NCBI RefSeq assembly: GCF_035083965.1
Contig: NC_089724.1
Span: 21,294,474-21,358,473 of the forward strand
DNA length: 64,000 nt
DNA from: Branchiostoma lanceolatum
Lineage: Eukaryota; Chordata; Leptocardii; Amphioxiformes; Branchiostomatidae
Direction of reading: 5' to 3'
Part shown: piece by piece, positions 36,201-46,400 of the stretch
How positions within the stretch are numbered: position 1 is the stretch's first letter
How the letters are laid out: every line of letters starts with the position of its first letter
Program-made: the position numbers and the translations under genes
Notes under the pieces: model-generated
Told to the model about the DNA's origin: nothing
Seen by the model: only the letters and a program-made list of their open reading frames with translations
The model's database searches: none

Positions 36201-38748
36201 TTCCCTCGACCGCTAGCCAAACAAGGTTGGCGGTAGTCGGGAGCAGTCTGACCAGCCAAAGTTTAGACCACGCCTACCTTTTGATGACAACCATGTCCCA
36301 ACTATTCCCCAGCCATTTGACAACCAGTACGTGACTTACTCCTGACCAAGCCCCGGATGCCTTTTAACGGTACTCTTAGCCATGGTTTGGGGGAAAGTTG
36401 AGAGTGTTCGGGAGGCCATGGTCGGCTATGTGTGACCGGGGCTTTAGCTCCGCCTGTTATCACGGTTCATGCGACCCTCTACACCTACCATCTACTCTAT
36501 TGTACATGTACTGTGTGTTAAGCCTCCAGCAGTCCTTCCTAAAGGCCCTATCACACTTGTCCGTATATTCAAGTCCGCATGAGTTGCGCATTAACATTTT
36601 TGGGTCTAGATTAGGCCACACCAACTTGATTTTATGGATGACATCCTCTGGAGACCCCAAAACTAATGCGCGCGGGCGAAAAAAAGAAAAATCCTGCAAA
36701 AAAAATGCTGCTAAACCACAGGGCTACTAGTACAAAGCTGGTATTGGGAATTGAACCACAGAACACAGTTTATTTGTAGGAGGTACATGTAGGTACTCTC
36801 CAAGCAGAGGAGTGGGTCCGGCAGGTTTTTGGCGTGTTTTTAGGCGTTTTTGTCGGGCTTTCTACTTTGTCATGGTATTTTTGTAAATAGAGACAAAAAT
36901 ACCATGACAAAGTAGAAAGCCCGACAAAAACGCCTAAAAACACGTCAAAAACCTGCCGGACCCACTCCTCTGCTTGGAAGTACATGTAGGTTGTCTTGTT
37001 CATCATAGCAGACTATTAGAAGGTATTTGGCTCCAAGGACTGTGGATGATATATGACTGTGATGAGAATACTCATATACACCCAGAAGGGCAGTTTCAAC
37101 ATACATGGCATTGAACTCCATATTAAGCATTCCATGGTTTACGCTCACAAATCCCTCTGCCAATCCCTCAATTCCTCTTCCATGTCTCTCATTGTTGCAA
37201 AAGAAACGTGTGAGAGCCACTCTGGATAGGTCGTGTTTGAAATTGTCTGGACGATACTCGCTGGCCGCCGCGATCCTCTCGTACAACTGTGCAAACGCAA
37301 AATCCCCCTAGCCAACATCGATGGCATACCAATCCACATACGCCCCCAGTTTCCCGATAAGCCGGCACAATGCTAGCCTTTTGCAGCAATCTAAGTCGGC
37401 AAGTTCCGGAGTTCTGTGTAGCCTTGGAGTAGGTGATTTTTTTTTTTTTTTTGGTGACAACAGGCGAAAATCAATGCGCGCGCGGATGTCATCCATAAGA
37501 TTAAGTTGGTGTGGCCTTAGGTTTGCAGCCCAAGAAGTCATTTCCTTGCTTCGATAACTAGGCTGCACAGCGGTGAGTTAACGCAGAAAGCACTTTCCTC
37601 CCCGAAAACTTTACTTAAACCTAAAAAATGTTAATGCGCAACTCGTGCGCACTCTAATATACGCACATGTGTGACATGGCCCTAAGGAGTTCTGGATAGT
37701 AGAAGTCGGCACAAATAGCACGTTTTAGAAACGTAGAACCTGCTGAGGACGCTAAGTGAGCCCGCGGCAATGGTGTTATTTCCAGCTGTGTGGGGATATG
37801 GTATCCTATGGTGACCAAACTCCCCTGGCAAATATGTCTCCCTACATGCCATACATGGCTTCATATGTTTACCATTTATTAGCCAGCGTAGTAAGTTTGA
37901 TAGAGATTGCTGTATGTTGTAGCTGTAAATGTTTGCAAGTGCGCAACGTTTCTACTACATGAATTAAGGTGTCATTTTCTAAACTGTCCTATCGCTTATT
38001 CTTGCCTTTCCATGCTTGTAATCAGTTTATATATATTTAGGCACGCGTTTCTTCCACGTGCTCCCACATGCAGGCCTCCCGGGCGGCGCCGACGGACGTT
38101 TTTGCGGCAATACGATTTCCTCAGTTAAAGAACCTGGTCCCGATAACTTGAAAATCGCGAAACAACGCTACCACCTCCCCCCCCCCGAAATTAAACGTCG
38201 GTGCTGCAAAGGAGGCTATTCTACCTCCAGTTCATCTCCAAGCAGATCGATCGGTGGCAAGGCAGCATGAAAAGGGCGCCGCCCAGTACCAAAAGCCACT
38301 TGTTAGCCCTTTTGATACTACTTTGCCACCGATAGATCTGCAATTGGAGATAATGTACATGTACATGTCGCCTGACTCAATAACCCACCGCCAGTATCCG
38401 CCTATACATGTACCTTTGCTTCGTTTCCCAATGTCCACCCAAAACTTTTCAGCTGTGACGGCCTGCGACTAACATGTCTAGTGGTACCCTATTTGTGAAC
38501 GAAAATGCGAATCTAGGTATAACTTGTGGAGAAGACGAGAAAGATTCAGATCAACTTCGAAAAACTTAGTACTAGTAGCTGGACCGCTCTAGCATTACAA
38601 CCATTTACTCTAGCTATAGAGAGAGGTGGGGAAAGTTGTACAAAATCAGCTATAAACAACAAACCTGCTTCACGACGGCGTGTTACTTACCTGGAAAAGC
38701 GGCGATGACGAGTCCGAGTAGAAGAGCCAGGGCCAGTCGCGATGCCAT
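33260..38748 (-). CDS. Small secreted cysteine-rich cationic peptide precursor (4 exons)
   Basis: Exons 38691-38748, 34751-34794, 33921-33975 and 33260-33390 join in frame (phases 1, 0, 1; donors GTAAGT, GTACGT, GTAAGC) to give a 95-residue protein. Residues 1-20 form a signal peptide (MASRLALALLLGLVIAAFP). Residues 21-52 are an acidic, cysteine-free spacer (EAQETLPGNSG...). The last exon holds all five cysteines (58, 59, 63, 88, 90, pattern CC-x3-C-x24-C-x-C), a Gly/Arg segment (HVKGGGRGNHRG) and a strong net positive charge. Acidic propiece plus cationic cysteine-rich end resembles host-defence or hormone precursors (inference). The CC-x3-C motif recalls insulin A chains but the rest does not fit. 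No family recognised. A TATA box and a poly(A) signal support a real transcription unit. Confidence 0.68.
33731..33776 (+). repeat. (GAAA)n simple repeat
   Basis: Purine-rich GAAA/GAAAG tandem run in the third intron of the secreted peptide gene. Confidence 0.85.
36544..37683. mobile_element. 1.1-kb TIR transposon, GGCCCTGTCACA family (long copy)
   Basis: Left end GGCCCTATCACACTTGTCC with GCATGAGTTGCGCATTAAC; right end carries the complement (GTTAATGCGCAACTCGTGCG ... GTGTGACATGGCC). A second inverted pair lies inside: 36604-36700 against 37434-37525 (for example ATGGATGACATCCTC against GGATGTCATCCAT). No transposase is detectable, so it is non-autonomous. A foldback MITE is inserted into it at 36794-36982. 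It sits in intron 1 of the secreted peptide gene. Confidence 0.7.
36794..36982. mobile_element. Foldback MITE, TCTCCAAGCAG family, copy 4 (nested)
   Basis: Arms TACTCTCCAAGCAGAGG...GTTTTTAGGCGTTTTTGTCG and complement flank a small loop near 36885-36895. An 8-base direct repeat CATGTAGG flanks it (36786-36793 and 36983-36990). The right tip has lost two bases (GGAAGTA rather than GGAGAGTA). Confidence 0.8.
38234..38351. mobile_element. Foldback element, TCTCCAAGCAG family, copy 5
   Basis: Arms ATCTCCAAGCAGATCGATCG and the complement (CGATAGATCTGCAATTGGAGAT) with GGTGGCAA / TTGCCACC and an AAAGGGC/GCCCTTT pair further in. No target duplication seen. Confidence 0.65.
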
Positions 38749-38828
38749 CTCAGCGGTTGAGCTATTGGTCGGGCGCGACGAGAAGAGCGTGATGTGGTGA
38801 GTGTGGTGTCGCCGCTGGCTGCAGCCTG

Positions 38829-38836
38829 CTTTATAC
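38829..38836 (-). promoter_or_regulatory. TATA box of the secreted peptide gene
   Basis: GTATAAAG on the coding strand lies 81 bases upstream of the start codon, which would put the transcription start near 38800 and give a short 5' UTR. TATA promoters are common for inducible or tissue-specific genes. Confidence 0.55.
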
Positions 38837-38839
38837 GTA

Positions 38840-39595
38840 CTTATTACAGCAGACACGCCCTCCGGCATTGCGTGTCAAATATAGATTGGCGATTGACAGG
38901 CCTGATTCCCGACGTCAGTAGTGACGTCGACATTTAAAACAAGTTATCATGGACATGTCGACAGGGGACCGTGGGCGTTCACATGACAGGGCCCTCAGGA
39001 TTCAGGAAATCAAGGAGATACAAACGAAATCAACATATTATGTCCGAGAAGACACGTCAGAGCTATAAACAACAATTGGTCAGAGGATCGTTGTGGAAAG
39101 GTCATATTGGACGCAAATTGTCTATAATAGACGCGTATGTTGGACAAAGAAGGGAGTGCCTGCACAAGAGTTGATAGTACAATGCAGAGTAATGGACGAA
39201 ATTCACATCAATAAATATCTCTTTACGTTCTAATGCATTCTTTTTTTACATATGATGTATTGTATATGACTATATGTTATGTATTTTATGTAAAATAAAG
39301 TTCAATAAAAAGAATCAAACATACGTTGTTCCCGGATTCTCTCGTTACGTGCTAGGTGGACATCAAAACGGCTACCACTCAAAAATCATGACCATAGTAT
39401 GTCCAGAAACGAGATATCAAACCCGGAAGTTCCGCTGAAGTACCATAGCAAGCCACTAGTGGGGCCCAATTTAATCATTTCGAGGTCTCAAAAGACCTAC
39501 CCACAGACCAAGTATGAAGACAAGCCATCCAGGCATTCTCGAGTTATAATATTGTCGTGTTCACAAACACACACACCGACACACACACAAACACA

Positions 39596-39630
<35 letters not shown>

Positions 39631-40462
39631 GAACGCTGACGAAAACATAACCTTCTAGGTGAAGGTAGTTAATAAATAACTGAATTGAAGAAACAGGTCT
39701 GAGGGCAGACGTGTTCGTTCCCATAAACCAGAAGTGAGAAGAGGTTACAGAAGAATACAGGCCAAGAGCCAGGACACAATTCAATGTAGCAAAGCAGTAT
39801 ATTTCCCTTGCCCCTGATTGGCCCTGAATAGGATAGGTTGGGTTGTAACAAGAATAGAATGCTGACCACGTCAACCAAGATTATCACGGAAAGCAAAGTG
39901 CTTCTTCGATTCAAAACCCTTTAGTTTGCACAAGAATTCATTTCGTCTACATTCTTTCTTCTTCTTCCTTTTACACTGTTCTGCTATATATATATAGCTT
40001 CAACAAAGGAACGAAGAATTTCCCGATGACGTCCTTTATCGGATTCCCTAAAGAGAGTGTCTTGTTGTCGACATATGAACATCAAAAACATCAATCAGAA
40101 CGACCGAAGACGACGTCAAGGTATGGGCGGTTATTGGTTGGCGATGGTACGGGACGAATAAGGAGTGATCGTCTGTTTGTTTGATTGCTCTTTGTCTGTT
40201 GGAGGATGGGGGGATGTCAGAGGAGCGGATGTGGTTGTATGTCTGCTGTCACTTAAGAAGACTAACGGGGTTACATAGTGTAGGAGTTAACATCTGTCAC
40301 TGTTTTTGTGTGAAAACGTAGGTTTCTCGGGGTCAAGTGCAATTTTCCTGACTCTGACGCATGCAATGTACACCACGTGCGAACTGACCCTCGGCAATCC
40401 AAACACTTTATGCAATTCAGTTCTTGTGTGATGTAAGCGCCATCTTTCCTGGATAGGATGTC
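38840..40462. other. Spacer between secreted peptide gene and propeller gene
   Basis: Apart from the repeat fragment at 39370-39660 no feature is supported. An AATAAA at about 39294-39299 on the + strand follows no visible coding exon. Confidence 0.4.
39370..39660 (+). repeat. Diverged interspersed repeat fragment with (CA)n tail
   Basis: The part before 39560 parallels the 3' segment of the repeats at 23202 and 43263 (AAAAATCATGACCATAGTA, GGGGCCCAATTT, TTCTCGAGTTATAATATTG) and leads into a CA microsatellite at 39564-39628. Confidence 0.6.
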
Positions 40463-43400
40463 TCATGCTCTGGTGTCCTGGAGGTTAACGCAGGTGTGCA
40501 CCACCCTCCCCACCACATACCCCCCCTGCACGTACGCCTGCAGGACTCGGAAGTTGTTCTGCGCGGCCCGGATGTCCCCGTAGATCTCGTGCGAGCCCTT
40601 GTACCAAATCTCCACCTCCTCTGCCGTGTCTATGATGAAGTATTCACACCTGTGGCAAAAAACGCTTTGGTTAATTTTCTTTGCCCACGGCCATGACCAC
40701 GTCCTGACAGAACGCGTGGGTGTCCGCTTTATGTCCAGGTTACACACAGCCGAACATCGCTCCCGAAAACTGAAGTTCGGAAACAGTCTGACCAGTTTTA
40801 GGCCACTCCTATCTTTGGCGCCGAACATGCGCCAAACATGTCCCAACCATCTCCTAACCACCAGTAAATGACTTACTCCCGACTGAGCCCTGACAGCTTT
40901 CTAACCTACTCCCAACCATCTCGACCTCTAGCCACAGACTGCCGAATTTCTCCTGACTAATTCCCGACCGATTGCTAACCCGCCCCGAATTGAAATGGAC
41001 ACATTCAGTGACTTTCAAAAGTGTGGTCATTTTTGTTTTTAATCAAAATAATCCACTCTTCTTTGTTGTTAACATCACAGAGAGATCAAATTCGGATCAC
41101 GGTTAGCTTGATTACGGCTTTTAGTGTTCTTGTTTTTGGTCGAGTGAAGGTCGCCCACGTTTTGGTAGTAGTCGACAGTCAGTTTGGTTGGAAATGAGTT
41201 AGCAGAGATTTGTCTACGGCCGTGGGTTGAGCCATGGGTAGGTTGGAAACTAGTTGGGAGTAAGTCAGCAGTGGCTATGGCGTGCAATTTTACTGCTGAC
41301 TTACTCCCAAACACCAGCCGAACGCGAGCCGACCACGCCGAACACCAACCGACCCCCAGTCGACCCATTCCAGACCTCCCGACCAGAGCCGAATGTTTTA
41401 GAATCTTTTAAACATTCGACAGGCCGAGCCAAACACCGGTACCGGCCGACCGAGACGAACGGCCAGCCGACTGAGCCGAACACCAGCCGAATCACTCCCG
41501 AATCACACCTAACCATGGTCCGGGGAAGGTCGGGAGGCCGTGTTCGGCTTCGTGTAACCTGGGCTTTACTTTCCTCCAATCACAACTGAGCGGTTATAAA
41601 AGCTGGTGGCCTGCCAATTCCGTCACCATGACGTCTTAGCATGAATCAATTGACCCGCAGAGCCAGAGGGACAATACCCGGTACTCAGGGGTGAATGATA
41701 AGGCCAAAGGTGGCCAGTGCAATTTGCTCTTGCGTATGAGGCACGACTAATTACGCCTTTGATACTGAGAATATCAATGCCACTTAATTTTGGACATCAT
41801 ATTTGTATGTCCTTTTCGAGTCTCTTGTTGCCTCCCTTGTGCCTGTCTTTCAATGGATTTCAATTGATTAACGACAAAGCTCGAGATACCTTTGACTTAT
41901 TTGACAAAAGGCATATTAACGTCATTGAAAACATAAGAAATGCGTTCTGTTGTGACAGCTTGTGATGTTTTATATAGCACCGACAGGCCCTATAACAAAT
42001 GGATTGGGCAACAAAGCCACACGCGCTACCTAACGTGATGTATATCTGATTAGTCCTGAATTGGATTTGTGCTAAATTTGACTTTATATTGGGAATATCA
42101 TATAAAACACACAAAGCGTAAAAATATTTTTTATCGATGAAATTCGTAGAGCGCGCTGTCAAATCGCTCCGTCGCAGCAAGGTCGCCAACGTGCCGCGGG
42201 TCGGATGAGATAGGGGCTTTAGCTACCATATTCTCGTTCCCTGCTAGATATCCTGGGGGGAAGGAAATTTCATCGCACCTTGATAAAGCGCACTCTAGTA
42301 GATCCTCGATGAACAGCAGCACAGCCTGTGCCAGTTGAGTCTCGCCACACTGCACCAAGGCTGCGTACAGGTCCTTCAGCGCCTGGCCAAACAACTGTAG
42401 CCCCTCTACTATCTGAAAGACAGTGTGGAGAAAAACAATGTCCCAGGTGTGCAGTGCCGGGAGGAAAAGATCAATTAAGCCTTAAGTAGATACGAATTAT
42501 TACTCATTCTTTTTCTACACAACCACAAATGAAAGAAATACTCAAACATCATACCTTGCCCTGCTCGAAAGCTTGCCATGCGTCCTCCATCTTGTTGATG
42601 GTCTGTTGACTCTGTTCTCCATCATCCACACACTTCAGGAACTTGTCTCCATCCGCTCCCAGTCCGACGGCGAACCCCCGGTATGTCTGCTCCCACTGAG
42701 TGCCATTGGAACTGTCCGTGATACCAAAATCTACACACGGAACAATGTGATTTCAATACAAGATATGTGATGTATCAAAGACAAAGTTGCGTCATTGTTG
42801 GTACTGACTAAACAGAAACGTAAAGTCTTACCCAGTTGAAAGACCGAACGTTTAGTACAATATAGTTCTTTAGAAAATGCTAGAAGACAGAACTCCATAG
42901 ATAGAATAGTGAGGCTGGCCAGAAAGATTCGTTAGAGAAATATGAATATTTGCAACGAGAAGTTGCAGAGAGAACACATTACACGGGAAGGTTAACTTAA
43001 ACTAGAAACAAAACCGCAAGAGAAGTAAAACACTTTCATGAATTGTTGACCTTACATCCCCTCAATAGTTTCTGGCTTGTGGATAACTTCTGTACTCCAC
43101 TTACCTGTTGCCATGACGCTGACAAACTTCTTGTTCACCAGATATCGAGCTTGGTAGTTTCCCGTCGGGAGGTACAGAGTCATGTTCACAGAGCCCTTGG
43201 GAACGATGTCATGGGTCGGGTTCAGCTTGCCCTGGACGTACCTGAGAACATGTTTCCTTGATTATTAATTATCTCCATGAAAAATGGAGATATAGTTTTG
43301 AGTGTGTCTGTGTGTGTGTTTGTCTGTTTGTGTTTCCGCACTACTGTAGTCAGCATAACTCAAGAACCTCTTGATGGATTACGATGATATTTGGTATGTG

Positions 43401-46400
43401 GGCAGGTGTTGTTAAGCCAAAGTTCAAGGTCGATTTTGGGCCCCCTGGTATGTGACCTTGGTACTGCAGCAGAACTTCAATTTTTGTATCTTTTGACCTG
43501 GATGTGCTGTGGTCTTGATTTTTAGGTGGCAGATAGCTTGTGATGTAATAAAGAAGTGGTGTAGGTTTGGGTCCCCTAGCAGCTTCCTCTGGAACTGCAG
43601 GGGCGTTTTTGTGAAAATCTTCTAAGGAGAATAACTGAACAAAGGAACAACGGATTTCCATGATATTTAGTATGCAGGTAGCTTAGATAGAGATATAAAC
43701 AATGAAGTGCAAATTATGCTAATCGGGACTTAATTTGCATAGCTAATTTGGAAAATCTATATTTGCAGTGTTTTCCATTATCAGACTCAAATACATGTAA
43801 CGTATGTAGTTTATGGAAAGTGGATCATCAACAGATACCAATTATGCAAATAAATTCCTAATTTGCATAATTAATGCAAAACACCATATCTCATCTAATT
43901 GGAAAATTATAGGACTGTCAATATGATACTTAGTATACAGGTAGCTTAGACAGAGATATACATAATGTAGTGCAAATTATGCTAATTGTGACTTAATTTG
44001 CATAGCTAATGAGGACAATCTATATTTGCAGTGTTTTTCATTATCAGACTCAAATACATGTAACATGTAGTTTATGGAAAGTGGAGCATCAACAGATACC
44101 AATTATGCAAATAAATTCCTAATTTACATAATTAATGCAAAAACACCATAATTCATCTAATTGGAAAATTATAGGACTGTCAATATTGCAACATGTGTAA
44201 GTTAGATAAAGATGTTGATGACTAAACGTATAGAATTGTTCATGGAGATATGAGGTCGTGGAACTCTTGTTTAACGTTGTAAGAGATGGAGCAATGATAG
44301 GCTGGGTACCATCTTCTGTAGTTGCCACTAGCTCGCCCTGGTCGCTTGCTTACCACCCTCTGTGGTCACCATTTTTGCTTGCTTTCCGTGGTATTAAGAG
44401 AGACAGCGGTAACTACCGAAGATGGTACCCACGTAAGAACAATGCCAGAAGAAATGATCAAGCTAGTGATGTGTTGGTGACTTTTTCCCCCTTTGCATGA
44501 TTACGATTGTAAACTGGAACTGACTGGTTGCCATAGTTACCGACCTGTAGTCCAGGTACGTGTCGTCATCAGCGCCTGACTGGTAGATCCCGATCCAGTC
44601 CCGCGCGGTGGCCTGGTCGGAAGGAACCGCCCAGCTCACGGTCAGGGCGGTGCCTGACTTCATGTCCCGTGGAGACAAATCCATTGTCTTATTTTGTAAC
44701 ACTTCGTCAACCTGTGAAACGACAACCGAAAACTACGAGTCAGTAGTTGTTTGAGGCGTCATGATCATGAATTCATGATTCACAAAACCCACTTGCTTAT
44801 GCTTCGATGAAGGTTAGACATCCAGGTAATGAGGTAACTGGATAAGTTGTGTAAATGGCCAGGCGTTTCAGACAGCATCCGCTGTATTTCGTCATTGACT
44901 GAACAGAATCCAGTTGCTTGAGTAACGTTTGTATTGAGCTCGTGATATGGTTTGCAGTAAAAGTCGTTGGAACTGATAGAAGTCATCTTACTTTGTCATT
45001 AGAGTTGATGACGAACACTTCCCACCAGCCACCGTACTCCTCATCTTGGAGGATTGTGGGTAGTGACGCGGCGCTCCCGTTGGCGGGCCGTCCCACCGTG
45101 TCCCAACCGTGCCACCGGCCTCCCCGCTCTAACTGCCACACGTGCGACAGGCTGGGAGGGGATGGGGTGGACAACCGAGCAGTTAGCAAAAAATTCTTAC
45201 CCTTATACCGGCCAGTCATCAAAACGGAAACTTAAACAGAGAATCATTTCAGTAAATGGAACACGCAAAAACCGGTATGCCTGAACACCTCACCCGAACT
45301 CATCCGAACTCATCCGAGTCTAATATGCAGTGTACACGGGACAAGGACTTTATGTGACGCTCTGGATATATTGTCTATGCAATTATGAATAAAAAATATG
45401 CAGCCAGTTTTAAGTATTTGCCAGTTTTTGTCATTTTACCCCGATCACTGCAAGAAGAGAAAGAATGTCTGTCCGCCATATTGGATTCTCATTGTTGGGG
45501 TCCACTTAGGTCCGCTAATATCTTTTTTTTTAGTTTGACAGACGACAGGACGATAAGGTGATGGATACTGTTTAAATAATAGATTACAGCATTGCACAAA
45601 TTTATAGCAATCAACTTATAATAACTGTACACAAAGTGTTTTCAGCCTCAAATACAAATGTATTTCTTATCTTGGAAACTAGCGAAGAAACATGCAAAAA
45701 CTGGTAAATACTTAAGACCTGCTGCATATTTTTTATTCATAATTGCATAGAGAATGTATCCAGAGTGTCACATAAACCCCTTGCCCCATGTACATTGCAT
45801 ATCAGACTCGGATGAGTTCGGGTGAGTTCGGATGAGTTCGGGTGAGTTCGGATGAGTTCGGGTGAGGTGTTTAGGCATACCCCGCAAAAACCCAGATAAA
45901 GTTTTTCAGTCAAATGGAGTACTAGTCCAAATCTATGTTATACGGTCTATCTTGGATCAGCTTAGGCTCATTCACACACTTCCCAATAACTCCGTTGAGG
46001 TAGCTTGGAACCTGTACATGACTAAGGCATAAAGCATACCTGCCATCTTTTGGCACGACAAATATCTCGTTCCCAAGATGGACGTTGTTCCCGGCTGTCA
46101 GTGGGTTGACGTCACTGAGCGGTGCTGGGATCTGACCGTTGCCGACGTTTGACCAAACAGCCCAGGTGCAGTATCCCCACGGGTTCACCACCTTATCGCA
46201 CGTCGTCTACAGTAGAGAAATGTTTTGAAGGTTATTATGGCATATCGAAATATCTAAAAGTTCTCGGGGAGGGGGGGGACACAACACAACACCACGCAAC
46301 ACAACACAAACAACACAACACAACGCAACTCAACACAACACAACAGAATACATTACAACACAACGCAACGCAACACAACACAACACAACGCAACTGAACG

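Noticed and set aside
36710..37010. Possible tandem gene copies or CRISPR-like palindromes
   Set aside because: The palindrome is a single foldback MITE with an 8-base duplication; there are no spacer arrays and this is a eukaryotic genome.
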